A stretch of 64,000 nucleotides of DNA from Comamonas sp. (GCA_021166775.1 JAJPEQ010000005.1:62001-126000); one strand, 5' to 3'. Shown: positions 1-9,820, counted from the first letter of the stretch. The notes: a model not told the origin generated them from the sequence alone. A program made the numbers and translations.

Positions 1-367
1 CATCCTCGAGCGAGCAATCGCGCATGCTCATCAGGAGCAGCCCCTCGGCCGCAGGTCCCGGCAACGCGCACACGCTGCGCTCGACCGCGAGGACATCGCC
101 GCTGCCTGCGCAAAGGATGCTGGAGCGTGAACGGATGCCGCGCAGCAGCTCAGGGACGCTCTGGCCCCAGAAAATCTGGTCTTCCGGCGTGTTGGCCAGC
201 TCCAGCACCGACGCGCCCACCATGGCGGACGGCTCACGCCCGGTCAACGCCCCCGCCGCACCATTGCAGTAGACGATCTGCAGCGTGGCCGCATCCACCA
301 ACCATACGGCCATATCCAAAGCGTCCGGCACACCTTGCCAAATCGCCGCCGATGCGGGCAGTTTCAT
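1..367 (-). CDS. PAS-domain signalling protein, N-terminal part (runs off window)
   Basis: The first 122 codons of a gene that continues past the left edge. Its ATG overlaps the TGA of the HD-GYP gene (ATGA), so the two are translationally coupled. The visible part reads as a PAS-type sensory fold: an opening MAVWLVDAATLQIVYCNGAA, then a G-R-E-P-S-A-M-V-G segment typical of PAS domains in which a residue introduces 'what was seen last'. The output domain is outside the window; next to an HD-GYP protein a GGDEF/EAL or histidine-kinase output is plausible, but that is inference. No signal peptide or membrane segment is seen in this part. Confidence 0.65.
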   Translation of the reverse strand, partial: MKLPASAAIWQGVPDALDMAVWLVDAATLQIVYCNGAAGALTGREPSAMVGASVLELANTPEDQIFWGQSVPELLRGIRSRSSILCAGSGDVLAVERSVCALPGPAAEGLLLMSMRDCSLED

Positions 368-1710
368 CGAGCCGCGCTCTCCGATGCCGGCTGGCGCGGC
401 ATGCGCTCGAAGAAGTAGCACATCTGCTGCTCGGGCTGGAAGAACTCCAGCACCTCATCAGGCAGCGCATCGCACTTGACGCTGCGGCGTATGCCGCCTG
501 CCGTGCCCGGCCCCAGGTCCAGCTCCTGCGCCTCGCTCGGCGACACGCCGGCCACGAACGGCAGCACGCACGGGCGCAACGGCGACTGCGCATTGCTCGC
601 CACCACGCGCGCGAACCGCCCGTCGCCCAACTGCACGATGGAGCCCGGCGGATACACACCCATCATGCGGATGAAAGCGGCCAGTACCGTGGTCGGGTCA
701 AAGCGCTTGCGCTCCTGGGAAAACAGGCGGGCCAGCGCCTCATGCGGCGTGTGTGACGCCTCCCCGTGCAGAGGGTTGCACAGGCGGTCGTAGCGATTGA
801 CCAGCGCCAGGATCTGCCCGTGGCGACTGATCTGCGCGCCGCTGCTGCCTTTGGGAAAGCCGCTGCCGTCCACCATCTCGTGGTGCTCGCCTACGGCTTG
901 CACCAGGTCGGCATCAAAACCCATGCGTTGGGCGATGACCATGGAGCGCTGCACGTGCTCCTCGTACAAACGCCTGTCGCCCAGCGACAGCGCCGCGCCG
1001 GGCGCGGCGATGTGCGCAGGCAGCTCGATCTTGCCGATATCGTGCAGCAGGCCCGCCGCCCCCAGGAGGCGCAGCGACGCGGCCCCCAGGTTCAACGACC
1101 GCCCGAGCAGCATGGCCAGCACCATCACGTTCACGCTGTGCTTGGCCTGGCGCTGCCCCGCCACCTGCGCCAGCAGGTGCACCGCGTAGTTCTCGGTCTC
1201 CATCAGCTCGGCAACGCCCGTGCGCACCCACTCCTGCACCCGCTCTCGCAGGGCTGTCGGCGTGGCCTGCACCCCGGCCACCACGTCGGCATAAAGGGCC
1301 GCCGCCTCCTGAAAGCGCGCGTGCGAACGCGACTGAAGAGTTGAATCGGCCTTGCGCGCCGCGCCGTCCCACGGCGCCGAAACCGCTGCACCAGGTCGGA
1401 CCGCAGGCTCGTCCGGGGGTTCGGCGTAAACCTCATCGGCCTGCACGGCCCCGCCCGGGGAGGCCGGAGCGGCCGCAACCTGCCCGGTCTCATCGCCCGC
1501 CACCACGCTTCTGGAGGGCACATAGCGAACCTCTCGCAGCCCAAGATCGCGCAGGATCTGAATCTGATCGAGCGATGCGATGCGAAAGCTGCTTGTCGGA
1601 AACGGATGGTTCATCCAACCGATTTCCAGCCGCACATACATGCCGACGCGGAGATCTTCGATATTGATCAGAACGGAATCGGGCACGTTAACGCCATTTC
1701 GCAAGTGCAT
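364..1710 (-). CDS. HD-GYP domain protein with N-terminal DUF3391, likely c-di-GMP phosphodiesterase
   Basis: 448 aa cytoplasmic protein. Residues about 12-125 fit the DUF3391 module that precedes many HD-GYP domains (…DLRVGMYVRLEIGWMNHPF). The HD dyad is H223-D224 in LLHDIGKIELP, and the GYP-side motif is HHEMVDGSGFP (276-286), so Tyr of the canonical GYP is Phe. HD-GYP enzymes hydrolyse cyclic di-GMP to GMP or pGpG and thereby favour motility over biofilm. All metal-binding His/Asp positions that I can place are kept, so activity is likely, though the GFP variant may alter partner binding. It is followed by the PAS protein with an ATGA overlap, a likely two-gene c-di-GMP unit. Confidence 0.85.
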   Translation of the reverse strand: MHLRNGVNVPDSVLINIEDLRVGMYVRLEIGWMNHPFPTSSFRIASLDQIQILRDLGLREVRYVPSRSVVAGDETGQVAAAPASPGGAVQADEVYAEPPDEPAVRPGAAVSAPWDGAARKADSTLQSRSHARFQEAAALYADVVAGVQATPTALRERVQEWVRTGVAELMETENYAVHLLAQVAGQRQAKHSVNVMVLAMLLGRSLNLGAASLRLLGAAGLLHDIGKIELPAHIAAPGAALSLGDRRLYEEHVQRSMVIAQRMGFDADLVQAVGEHHEMVDGSGFPKGSSGAQISRHGQILALVNRYDRLCNPLHGEASHTPHEALARLFSQERKRFDPTTVLAAFIRMMGVYPPGSIVQLGDGRFARVVASNAQSPLRPCVLPFVAGVSPSEAQELDLGPGTAGGIRRSVKCDALPDEVLEFFQPEQQMCYFFERMPRQPASESAAR

Positions 1711-2086
1711 GCATCATCCCAGAATCCATGCTCGTGACATCGGCTTTCGTGAGGCTTGCAAACGAAAATTTGTCAAACCCGCCGAAAACAATCGCCAAGC
1801 CGTCGTTGATGGAGGCAGAACATGGGACCAAACCCACGTCCGTCATCTGAATCATGTACGAAAATGAGAGCATTGTAGGGGCTTGCCTGTAGAAAACGAG
1901 CGTTTCAGGCAATCTGGCTGGCGCACGCCGCGCCAGATCGGGCCACCGGAAACACACCCATGCAAGGCTGGAGAGCGGCGGCGCCGTCCGGCGGTACGGA
2001 AAATCGCTGATTCATGCCATGTTCCGCAGGGCCAAAGTGGCGGTGTCGATACATTGACACGGCATCAAGCCATCTTCAAGCCATCT
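1711..2086. other. Intergenic region, no gene supported
   Basis: 376 bases between the start of the HD-GYP gene and the end of the ABC permease. It is less GC-rich than its surroundings and must hold the HD-GYP promoter. On the minus strand there are TACAAT-like (about 1871) and TTGACA-like (about 1779) strings, but they are not spaced as one promoter. The open frames here show no recognisable protein. Confidence 0.4.
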
Positions 2087-2099
2087 TCAAGCCATCTGC
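2067..2099. repeat. Three 11-bp tandem repeats at the 3' end of the permease gene
   Basis: AAGCCATCTTC occurs twice and AAGCCATCTGC once, back to back. The third copy holds the last codons and TGA of the permease, so each upstream copy repeats the codons MA-stop. A slip in copy number would not change the protein, because the first stop is always used. Confidence 0.8.
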
Positions 2100-3214
2100 G
2101 CGATGGTGTTGCGAAAGCGCCTCAGAGACAGCGCGAACGAGGCGACCGCGATCAGCGTCAGCGCCGCGAACTGCGGCCAGACCACATCGAATCCGGCGCC
2201 ACGAAACAGGATGGCCTGGCCCAGCTTCACGAAATGCGTGGTCGGTGCCGCATCCATCAGCCATTGCAGCACGACGGGCATGCTTTCGCGCGGCGTGAGA
2301 CCGCCAGAGAGGATCTGCATGGGGATGATGGTCAGCATCATCAGCATGCCGAACTGCGGCATGTTGCGCGCCAGCGTGGCCAGAAAGATGCCCAGCGAGG
2401 TGCAGGCGATGAGGCACAGCGCGGTGCCGGCGAAGAACAACGGCAGCGAGCCGGCCACCGGCACCCCCAGGACGCCGCGCACGACGAAGGTGACCGACAC
2501 CCAGGTCGCCAGCAGCACCACGGCGCTCATGGACCAGATCTTGGCGGACATGATTTCGGCGGGCGTGACCGGCATCACCAGCAGGTGTTCGATGGTGCCG
2601 TGCTCGCGCTCGCGGATCAGCGCCGCGCCGGCCAGAATGATGGACAGCATGGCGATGTGGTCGATGACCTGCGCCACGCTGCCCCACCAGACCGGGTCCA
2701 GCCCCGGATTGAAGCGCGCGCGCAGGGCCAGCTCCACCGGCGGGATGGACTCTGCGCGGTAGCGCTGGGCGAACTCGCGGATCTCGCCGCCGACGATCTG
2801 CTGCAGGTAGCCGCTGCCGACGAAGGCCTGGCTCATGCGTGTGGCGTCCACGTTGAGCTGGATCTGCGGCGCACGGCCGGCCAGCAGATCGCGCTGGAAG
2901 TGGCGCGGGATCACCATGGCGAAGGTGTAGATGCCCGCATCCATGCCCGGGTCCATCTGCGCCCAGGCTATCATCCTCGGCGGACTGAAATGCGGCGGAT
3001 ACAGCGCCGAGGCGATGCGCTGCGACAGCGGCGAGTGGTCCTCATCGACGATGGCCACGGGGGCATCGCGCAACACCTCGGGCGCGGCCTTGGCCCCCGT
3101 GTAGACGCCCACCGTGAACACGTAGACGATGAGGATCAGCATCATCGGGTCGCGCCACAGCGTCCACAGCTCCTTGGTGCCCAGGTGCCAGGTGTTGGCA
3201 AGGAACTGGCGCAT
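2087..3214 (-). CDS. ABC-2 type transporter permease, YhhJ-like
   Basis: 375 aa inner-membrane protein. It opens with a short cytoplasmic stretch, one membrane segment (about 25-45, MMLILIVYVFTVGVYTG), a large periplasmic domain with the IVDEDHSPLSQRI motif common to YhhJ/YbhR/YbhS proteins, then about five membrane segments in the C-terminal half. The EREHGTIEHLLVMPVTPAEI segment is the ABC-2 coupling signature. It follows the RbbA-like fused ABC gene by 3 bases and the HlyD-type adaptor gene, the same order as E. coli yhiI-rbbA-yhhJ. The set probably exports a small molecule or drug with an adaptor and an outer-membrane channel; the substrate cannot be told from sequence. Confidence 0.85.
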   Translation of the reverse strand: MRQFLANTWHLGTKELWTLWRDPMMLILIVYVFTVGVYTGAKAAPEVLRDAPVAIVDEDHSPLSQRIASALYPPHFSPPRMIAWAQMDPGMDAGIYTFAMVIPRHFQRDLLAGRAPQIQLNVDATRMSQAFVGSGYLQQIVGGEIREFAQRYRAESIPPVELALRARFNPGLDPVWWGSVAQVIDHIAMLSIILAGAALIREREHGTIEHLLVMPVTPAEIMSAKIWSMSAVVLLATWVSVTFVVRGVLGVPVAGSLPLFFAGTALCLIACTSLGIFLATLARNMPQFGMLMMLTIIPMQILSGGLTPRESMPVVLQWLMDAAPTTHFVKLGQAILFRGAGFDVVWPQFAALTLIAVASFALSLRRFRNTIAQMA

Positions 3215-3217
3215 GGT

Positions 3218-6022
3218 TCAGCGCTCCTGCTTGCGCAGCAGGGCGATCGCGGCACCGACGATGAGCGGCGTGGCGATCAGCAAGGGCACGAACGACGCGC
3301 TCAAGTCGCCAAACTGCAGCGCCTTGTTGAACACGCCGCGGCTGATGTCGATCATGTGCGTGGCCGGGTAAACCTCGCCGATGAGGCGCCCCAGGCCCTG
3401 CAGCGAGGACACCGGATCGGTGACGCCAGCGAACTGCACCGTGGGGATCATGGTGCCGAGCATGGTGAAGAACATCGCCGCGATCTGGCTGCGGGTGATG
3501 CTGGACGCCAGCAGGCCCATGCCGGTGGCGCAGAAGCTGAAGACCAGCGCCGCCAGCAGCAGGGTGGCGAAGCTGCCCTTGACCGGCACCGCGAAGACCG
3601 TGACGGCCAGCAGCATCATGAGCAGAAAATTGAACAGGGCCAGCACCACGTAGGGCAACTGCTTGCCCAGCAGGAATTCGGTGCGCGTGACCGGTGTGAC
3701 GTACAGATTGATGATGGAGCCGGTCTCCTTCTCGCGCACCACGGCCAGCGCCGCCAGCATCGCCGGCAGCATCAGCAACAGCATGGGGATAACGCTGGGC
3801 ACCATGGCCGGCAGGCTTTTCACGTCCGGGTTGTAGCGAAAGCGCGTCTCGATGCCGGTGCTGCCCAGCGGCTGCGCGCCGCCACGCGCGACGGCCTGCT
3901 CGCCCAGCCAGTGCTGGTGGATGCCCTGCACATAACCCCGGACGGTCTCGGCGCGCTGTGGCATCGAACCGTCCACCCAAGCGCCGATCTGTACATTGTG
4001 TCCACGCAACACATCGCGCGCGAAACCGGGCGGAATCTCCAGCGCCAGGTTCAGCTCGCCACTGACCATACGCCGATCCAGCTCGGCATAGTCGCTGATC
4101 GGCGCACGCTCGACAAAGTAGCGCGAGCCGGCCAGGCTCGTGGCGTAGCTTTGGCTCAGGGTGGAATGGTCGCGGTCGAGCACGGCGTAGCGCAGGTCGT
4201 TCACGTCAGTGTTGATGCCAAAGCCCATCACCAGCATCAGCAGCACCGAGCCCGCCAGCGCCAGGGTCAGCCGTACCGGATCGCGCCGCAGCTCCAGCGC
4301 TTCACGCCACATGTAGCTCAGCAGGCGCCGCAGACTGAAAATGGGCTGCGAAGACACTATTGTTTTTGTAGCTTTTTCCGCGCTTTGCACTTGAATTCCA
4401 GATACTTTCGAATCTGAAACGACTTCCGGGACAGCGTGGAAAGCTACATTTTTTGAGAGCGGCTGTGGCGTCTGCCCGCCTTGCGCCTCCAGCAGATAGC
4501 CGATGAAGGCTTGCTCCAGCGTGCGTGCGCCGCGTTTTTCGACCAGGCGGGCCGGCGTGTCGCTGTCAAGCACCCGGCCGGCGTGCATCATCGACATCCG
4601 GTCGCAGCGCTCGGCCTCGTTCATGAAGTGGGTCGACAGGAAGATCGTGACCCGGTCGCGGCGCGAGAGCTCCACCAGCAGGCGCCAGAACGCGTCGCGC
4701 GCCACCGGATCGACACCTGACGTGGGCTCGTCCAGGATCAGGAGCTCGGGCCGGTGCACCATCGCCACCGCCAGCGACAGGCGCTGGCGCATGCCCAGCG
4801 GCAGGCTCGCGGGCAGGCTGCCTTGCAGCTCGGCCAGGCCAAAGCGCCGGGCCATGTCGGCCACGCGGTGGCCGATCTCGGCCTCGGGCACGCCGAACAG
4901 GCGCGCATGCAGCTCCAGGTTCTGGCGTACCGTCAGCTCGCCATAGAGCGAGAAGGACTGCGACATGTAGCCGACGCGGCGGCGCGTGGCGAAATCCCTG
5001 GGGGCGACTTCGTGGCCCAGCAGCCAGGCCCGGCCCTCGCTGGCCGCGAGCAGGCCGGTGAGCATCTTCATGGTCACGGTCTTGCCGCAGCCGTTGGAGC
5101 CGAGGAAGCCGAAGATCTCGCCGCGGCGGATGCGAAACGACACGCGGTCCACGGCGACGAAATCGCCGAAGCGCATGGTCAGATCCTGCGCCTCGATGAC
5201 GACGTCGTCCTGCGCCGTGCGCAGCGGCGGAATCTCGACCGCGACGTGGCCGTGCACCTTGGCCTCGGGCAACAGTGCGATGAAAGCCGCCTCCAGCGAC
5301 GCAGTACCGGTGCGCGCGAGCAATTCGCCCGGCGCGCCGGTGGCCAGCACCTGGCCGTCGTCCATCGCCACCAGCCAGTCGAAGCGCTCGGCCTCGTCCA
5401 TGTAGGCGGTGGCGACGATCACGCTCATGCCCGGGTGCTCGCCGCGGATGCGCGCGATCAGCTCCCAGAACTGCGCGCGCGCCAGCGGATCGACACCGGT
5501 GGTCGGCTCGTCCAGGATCAGCAGGTCCGGGTCGTGGATCAGCGCGCAGCACAGGCCGAGCTTTTGCTTCATGCCGCCCGAGAGCTTGCCCACCGGGCGC
5601 GCCAGAAACCCGTGCAATCCCGTGGCGCGGGTCAGCTCGTCGATGCGCCGGTGCCGCTCGGCCGCGCCATGGCCGAACAGGCGCGCAAAGAACTGCAGGT
5701 TCTCCTGCACCGACAAGGTGGGATAGAGATTCTTGCCCAGTCCCTGGGGCATGTAGGCGATGCGCGGACAGGCCGCGCTGCGGTGGCGCCTGCTGGCCAT
5801 GTCGCCGCCCAGCACCTGCACGCGCCCCTGCTGCACCGCGCGCGCGCCCGCCAGCAGCGACAGCAGGCTGGACTTGCCCACGCCGTCGGGCCCGATCAGG
5901 CCGACCATCCGGCCGGCCGGGATGCTCAGTGTGATACCGGCCAGCGCCTGGACCTTGCCGTAGTGCAGCCGCAGCTGCTCGACGACAGCCACCGGCGAGG
6001 CGCTCGCCGCTGGCGAGGTCAT
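3218..6022 (-). CDS. rbbA: RbbA-like fused ABC transporter: two ATPase domains plus ABC-2 permease
   Basis: 934 aa from the ATG that overlaps the adaptor's TGA (ATGA); an in-frame start 33 bases upstream lies inside the adaptor gene and is less likely. Domain order: first ABC ATPase with Walker A GPDGVGKS (44-51) and signature LSGGMKQ; second ATPase with Walker A GSNGCGKT and a degenerate signature LPLGMRQ; then a permease with a periplasmic domain and membrane segments in the last ~370 residues. E. coli RbbA has this architecture and was described as a ribosome-associated ATPase, but the adaptor and permease neighbours argue for transport here. The linker between ATPase 2 and the permease is unusually AT-rich and resembles the dispersed repeat (see repeat at 4355). 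Confidence 0.85.
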   Translation of the reverse strand: MTSPAASASPVAVVEQLRLHYGKVQALAGITLSIPAGRMVGLIGPDGVGKSSLLSLLAGARAVQQGRVQVLGGDMASRRHRSAACPRIAYMPQGLGKNLYPTLSVQENLQFFARLFGHGAAERHRRIDELTRATGLHGFLARPVGKLSGGMKQKLGLCCALIHDPDLLILDEPTTGVDPLARAQFWELIARIRGEHPGMSVIVATAYMDEAERFDWLVAMDDGQVLATGAPGELLARTGTASLEAAFIALLPEAKVHGHVAVEIPPLRTAQDDVVIEAQDLTMRFGDFVAVDRVSFRIRRGEIFGFLGSNGCGKTVTMKMLTGLLAASEGRAWLLGHEVAPRDFATRRRVGYMSQSFSLYGELTVRQNLELHARLFGVPEAEIGHRVADMARRFGLAELQGSLPASLPLGMRQRLSLAVAMVHRPELLILDEPTSGVDPVARDAFWRLLVELSRRDRVTIFLSTHFMNEAERCDRMSMMHAGRVLDSDTPARLVEKRGARTLEQAFIGYLLEAQGGQTPQPLSKNVAFHAVPEVVSDSKVSGIQVQSAEKATKTIVSSQPIFSLRRLLSYMWREALELRRDPVRLTLALAGSVLLMLVMGFGINTDVNDLRYAVLDRDHSTLSQSYATSLAGSRYFVERAPISDYAELDRRMVSGELNLALEIPPGFARDVLRGHNVQIGAWVDGSMPQRAETVRGYVQGIHQHWLGEQAVARGGAQPLGSTGIETRFRYNPDVKSLPAMVPSVIPMLLLMLPAMLAALAVVREKETGSIINLYVTPVTRTEFLLGKQLPYVVLALFNFLLMMLLAVTVFAVPVKGSFATLLLAALVFSFCATGMGLLASSITRSQIAAMFFTMLGTMIPTVQFAGVTDPVSSLQGLGRLIGEVYPATHMIDISRGVFNKALQFGDLSASFVPLLIATPLIVGAAIALLRKQER
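4355..4456. repeat. Dispersed comamonad repeat, degenerate, inside the rbbA linker
   Basis: AT-rich stretch in an otherwise GC-rich gene. The left edge reads ACTATTGTTTTTGTAGCTTT and the right edge, read in reverse, CTCAAAAAATGTAGCTTTCC; both resemble the A/T run plus TAGCT of the dispersed repeat, facing each other. It is translated in frame as about 35 residues between the second ATPase and the permease, where extra length can be tolerated. Confidence 0.5.
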
Positions 6023-7092
6023 CGGCCCGCCTTCAGCGCCAGGCGCGCGGGCCATTCGCGCGTGGGATCGAGCCGCACCCAGGCCTCGCCCGGCACGCCG
6101 GTCTTGACGTACTCCAGATGTTCGCGCAGCAGGTCGCGGTCGATCTGCGCGCGCACGCGAAACATCAGCTTCTCGCGCTCGCTGGCGGTTTCCACCGTTT
6201 TGGGCGTGAACTGCGCCGTGCTGGCGATGAACGAGACCTTGGCCGGAATCACGTAGTCCGGCGCCGCGTCCAGCACGATGCGCACCTGCGCGCCCAGCGC
6301 CAGCCGGCCCGCGGCCTCGGTAGGCAGGAAGAAAGTCATGTACACGTCCGACAGGTCGATCAGGTTCAGTACCCGCCCGCCCGCGCCCAGTACTTCGCCG
6401 GGCTGGGCCACGCGCAACTGCACGCGGCCGTCGCGCGGCGCCTTGAGCTGGCTGTCGTCGATCTCGGCCTGCACGCGCTGCAGCGTGGCCTGAACCGCCT
6501 GCACCTGCGAGCGTGCGCTGACCACCTGCGCCTCGGCCGCCGCGATGGCGGCATCGGCAGACCTGGCCTGCGCCCGCGCGGCAGCGACGCTCGCCTCGGC
6601 ACTTTGCATGCGTGCGCTGTCGTCGTCCAGGGACTGAGCCGAAATGGCGCCCTCCTTGACCAGGATTTCGGAGCGCTCCAGGCGGCGTTGGGCCGCGTGG
6701 AGTTCGGCCTCGGCGCGGGTCACCTGCGCCATCAGCGCGGCCCGGTCGCTTTGGCGCATCGCCACCTGCGCCTGGGCGCTGGCCACCGCATGGATGGCCT
6801 GCTGACGATTCGCCGTCACCTCGAGCAGCTGCGCCTGCAGCGTCTGCACCTGCATGGTGGCCAGCACCTGACCCGCCTTCACGAAGTCGCCTTCATTGAC
6901 CAGGATGTCACCGACACGGCCGGCCAGCTTGGTCGCGATGTCCACCTCGGTCGCCTCGATGCGGCCGTTGCCGCGGACGAAGGCGCCATCCTCCGTACCG
7001 GCACTGAAACGATGCCAGGCGTACCAGCCCGTCAGCGCCAGTGCGACGGCGACGAGCGCGGGAAGCAGCTTGTTCCTGAAGGAAATGGCCAT
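6019..7092 (-). CDS. HlyD-family periplasmic adaptor (membrane fusion) protein, YhiI-like
   Basis: 357 aa. One N-terminal membrane anchor (about 8-25, [18 protein letters not shown]), then a split lipoyl/barrel-sandwich domain ([20 protein letters not shown] … [19 protein letters not shown]) around a long Ala/Gln-rich coiled coil (about 75-205), and a beta-barrel segment. Such adaptors bridge an inner-membrane ABC exporter to a TolC-type outer-membrane channel. The ATG at 7092, preceded by a GGGA, is preferred to a TTG four codons upstream. It is the first gene of the operon and overlaps the RbbA-like gene by 4 bases. No TolC homologue is encoded nearby. Confidence 0.88.
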   Translation of the reverse strand: MAISFRNKLLPALVAVALALTGWYAWHRFSAGTEDGAFVRGNGRIEATEVDIATKLAGRVGDILVNEGDFVKAGQVLATMQVQTLQAQLLEVTANRQQAIHAVASAQAQVAMRQSDRAALMAQVTRAEAELHAAQRRLERSEILVKEGAISAQSLDDDSARMQSAEASVAAARAQARSADAAIAAAEAQVVSARSQVQAVQATLQRVQAEIDDSQLKAPRDGRVQLRVAQPGEVLGAGGRVLNLIDLSDVYMTFFLPTEAAGRLALGAQVRIVLDAAPDYVIPAKVSFIASTAQFTPKTVETASEREKLMFRVRAQIDRDLLREHLEYVKTGVPGEAWVRLDPTREWPARLALKAGR

Positions 7093-7344
7093 GATGATTC
7101 CCAAGAATACGAGGTCGACGAGAGATCCGGCATGGGCAGCAGCGGCGCATCGCCTGTCCGTTGCGATCGCGATCCGCCAGCCAACGCAGCCCAGAGCGTA
7201 ACCCGGCTGGCCGCCTCACGAAAGGACGGCGTCATGCCTGGGCGCGGGTTTCCCGCCTTGGGCAACGCGGGGATAGGGGCCGGCGGGCGAGACGAGCGCT
7301 GTCGGCTCCTCACCGGCTCCCCAGCGGGGGAGGACGCCGGGGCG

Positions 7345-8514
7345 TCAATGGTGCAGTCGTGCCATCTGCTCGGCGCTCCAGCCCAGCTCGGCGAGGATGG
7401 CGGCGTTGTGCTGCCCGACGGCGGGCACGGCGTCCATGCGGTAATCGAACGCGCTGTTCACGCCCGGCGGCAGCAGGGCGGGAACCGGGCCGGCGGGCGT
7501 ATCGACGTCGCGCCAGCGCTCGCGCGCCGCAAGCTGCGGGTGCGCCCACAGCCCCGCCATGTCGTTGACGCGGGCGTTGGCGATGCCGGCCGCGTCCAGC
7601 CGCTCGACCAACTGGGCGGCGGAGAGCGCGGAGAACTCTTGCAGGATCAGCGCCTGCAGCGCGTCGCGGTGGGCGTTGCGCTGGGCGTTGGAACAGAAGC
7701 GCGCGTCCGTGGCCACCTCGGGGCGCTGAAGCACGCTGTCGCAGAACGCCTTCCACTCGCGCTCGTTCTGCAGGCCCAGCATCACCGTGCCGCCGTCGCC
7801 GGCGGTGAACGGCCCATAGGGGTAGATGCTGGCGTGCGATGCGCCGGTGCGCGGCGGCGGCGGCGCGCCATCGAAGGCGTAGTACATCGGGTAGCCCATC
7901 CACTCGCCCATGGCCTCGAGCATGGACACGTCGACGTGGCTGCCCTCACCCGTCGTGGCGCGCAGCAGCAGGGCCGAGAGGATGTGGCTGTAGGCGTACA
8001 TGCCCGCGGCAATGTCGGCCACCGAGATGCCGGACTTCGATGGCGTCTCGGGCGTGCCGGTGACGGAGAGGAACCCCGCCTCGCTCTGGATCAAGAGGTC
8101 GTAGGCCTTCTTGTCGCGGTATGGCCCGTCGGCGCCGTAGCCCGAGATGTCGCAGACGATCAGGCGCGGGTTGTGCTCTTTCAGGGCCTCGTACGACAGC
8201 CCCATGCGCGCGCTGGCGCCGGGCGCGAGGTTCTGCACCAGCACGTCGGCCCTGGCCAGCAACTGCATCAGCGCCTGCAGCGCCAATGGGTGCTTGAGAT
8301 CCAGCGCCAGGCTCTCCTTGCTGCGGTTGATCCAGGTGAAGTGCGACGACTGGCCGCGCACGCGCTGATCGTAGCCGCGCGCGAAGTCGCCGCTTCCGGG
8401 GCGCTCGACCTTGATCACGCGCGCGCCGAGGTCGGCGAGCTGCCGGGTGGCAAACGGCGCCGCCACGGCGTGTTCGAGAGAAACGACGGTGATGCCGTCA
8501 AGAGGTCTGGTCAT
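7345..8514 (-). CDS. CoA-transferase family III (CaiB/BaiF) protein
   Basis: 389 aa, the usual length. The N-terminal LDGITVVSLEHAVAAPFATR and GARVIKVERPGSGDFAR are the family's CoA-binding opening, and D167 in SVADIAAGMYAY is the position of the catalytic Asp that forms the aspartyl-CoA thioester. Members move CoA between carboxylic acids (formyl/oxalyl, carnitine, succinyl/benzylsuccinate, mesaconate, citramalate). Together with the acyl-CoA dehydrogenase and FAS1-like dehydratase upstream it forms a small acyl-CoA operon; I infer degradation of a branched or dicarboxylic acid, but the substrate is unknown. Confidence 0.87.
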   Translation of the reverse strand: MTRPLDGITVVSLEHAVAAPFATRQLADLGARVIKVERPGSGDFARGYDQRVRGQSSHFTWINRSKESLALDLKHPLALQALMQLLARADVLVQNLAPGASARMGLSYEALKEHNPRLIVCDISGYGADGPYRDKKAYDLLIQSEAGFLSVTGTPETPSKSGISVADIAAGMYAYSHILSALLLRATTGEGSHVDVSMLEAMGEWMGYPMYYAFDGAPPPPRTGASHASIYPYGPFTAGDGGTVMLGLQNEREWKAFCDSVLQRPEVATDARFCSNAQRNAHRDALQALILQEFSALSAAQLVERLDAAGIANARVNDMAGLWAHPQLAARERWRDVDTPAGPVPALLPPGVNSAFDYRMDAVPAVGQHNAAILAELGWSAEQMARLHH

Positions 8515-8581
8515 GGGCGTTGGATGAGTGGCAACGATTCCTGAACATTCATGCTGGACACGCCCGCCGCTCAGGTCTTCC

Positions 8582-9742
8582 TCAGAACGACCGTGGCAGA
8601 CCCAGGATGTGCTCGGCCACGTAGCTGAAGATCATGTTGGTGGAAATGGGCGCGACCTGGTACAGCCGCGTTTCGCGGAACTTGCGCTCGACGTCGTATT
8701 CGCAGGCGAAGCCGAAGCCGCCGTGAAACTGCAGGCAGACGTTGGCCGCCTCCCAGCTCGCCTTGGCCGCAAGATACTTGGCCATGTTGGCCTGGGCGCC
8801 GGCGTTCTCGTGCGCGTCGATCTTTTCGCAGGCCTTCCAGCGCATCAGGTTGGCGGCTTCGAGTTCGATGAAGCTTTCAGCGATCGGAAACTGCACGCCC
8901 TGGTTCTGTCCGATGGGACGGCCGAAGATCTGGCGGTCCTTCACATACTTCGCCACGCGGTCGATGAACCAGTAGCCGTCGCCGATGCATTCGGCCGCGA
9001 TCAACGTGCGCTCGGCGTTCAGGCCGTCGAGCAGTGTCCTGAAGCCGCCGCCTTCGGGCCCGAGCAGGTTCTCCTCGGGGATTTCGAGCTCGTCGAAAAA
9101 CAGCTCATTGGTCTCGTGATTGGCCATGTTGGGGATGGGGCGCACCGTCAGGCCGTGGCCGATCGCGCTTTTCAAATCGACCAAAAAGCAGCTCAGCCCT
9201 TCGGAGCGCTTCCTCACCTCGGCCAGCGGCGTGGTGCGCGCCAGCAAAATCATCATGTCGCTGTGCTGGATGCGGCTGATCCAGACCTTCTGGCCATTGA
9301 TCACCCAGCGTCCGTCCTTCTTCACCGCGGTGGTCTTGAGCCGCGTCGTGTCGCTGCCGGTGGTGGGCTCGGTGACGGCCATCGACTGGATGCGCAGCGC
9401 GCCGCTGGCGATCTGCGGCAGGTAGCGCCGCTTCTGCGCCTCGCTGCCGCTGCGCACGATGGCGTTCATCACGTACATCTGGCCGTGGCAGGCCCCGGAG
9501 TTGCCCCCGCTGCGGTTGATCTCTTCCATGACGACCGAGGCCTCGGCCATGGTGAGGCCCGAGCCGCCGTACTCCTGCGGAATCAGCGCGGCCATCCAGC
9601 CGGCCGCGGTGAGCGCCTGGACGAACTGCTCGGGATAGCCGCGCTCGGCGTCGATGCGGCGGTGGTATTCATCCGGAAACTGCGCGCACAGCGCACGCAC
9701 CGCGTCGCGGATCTCGTGGTGGTCTCGGGGAGGATCGATCAT
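8582..9742 (-). CDS. Acyl-CoA dehydrogenase family protein
   Basis: 386 aa flavoenzyme of the acyl-CoA dehydrogenase fold: N-terminal helical domain, middle beta domain with MAVTEPTTGSDTTRLKTTA (FAD-binding, 121-139), and C-terminal helical domain with QFHGGFGFACEYDVERKFRE. The usual catalytic Glu of the IYEGT motif is absent: the segment reads LYQVAPISTNMI. However E244 in DGLNAERTLI sits where isovaleryl- and long-chain acyl-CoA dehydrogenases carry their base, so activity is likely. It should introduce a 2,3 double bond into an acyl-CoA and pass electrons to ETF. Same operon as the CoA-transferase and dehydratase. Confidence 0.9.
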   Translation of the reverse strand: MIDPPRDHHEIRDAVRALCAQFPDEYHRRIDAERGYPEQFVQALTAAGWMAALIPQEYGGSGLTMAEASVVMEEINRSGGNSGACHGQMYVMNAIVRSGSEAQKRRYLPQIASGALRIQSMAVTEPTTGSDTTRLKTTAVKKDGRWVINGQKVWISRIQHSDMMILLARTTPLAEVRKRSEGLSCFLVDLKSAIGHGLTVRPIPNMANHETNELFFDELEIPEENLLGPEGGGFRTLLDGLNAERTLIAAECIGDGYWFIDRVAKYVKDRQIFGRPIGQNQGVQFPIAESFIELEAANLMRWKACEKIDAHENAGAQANMAKYLAAKASWEAANVCLQFHGGFGFACEYDVERKFRETRLYQVAPISTNMIFSYVAEHILGLPRSF

Positions 9743-9754
9743 GGCCGGAAGTTA

Positions 9755-9820
9755 ACCATTGTTTTGATAGCTTCTCGCGCCCGATGCGTATGGTCCAGAG
9801 TTGAAAATGGCTTGCAATTC
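9755..9820. repeat. Dispersed comamonad repeat copy between dehydratase and dehydrogenase genes
   Basis: Starts ATTGTTTTGATAGCTTCTCG and ends near the stop of the dehydratase gene (…GAAAATGGCTTGCAATTC). The ATAGCT-N-CTCGCGC core matches the copies at 22854 and 38519. Confidence 0.6.

Noticed and set aside
1688-1957. 89-residue minus-strand frame upstream of the HD-GYP gene
   Set aside because: Runs into the HD-GYP start in another frame and shows no domain or ribosome site.
1883-4417. 844-residue plus-strand reading frame opposite the ABC permease genes
   Set aside because: Rich in His/Arg/Gln and without any motif; it is the antisense shadow of high-GC codons in the well-supported ABC genes.
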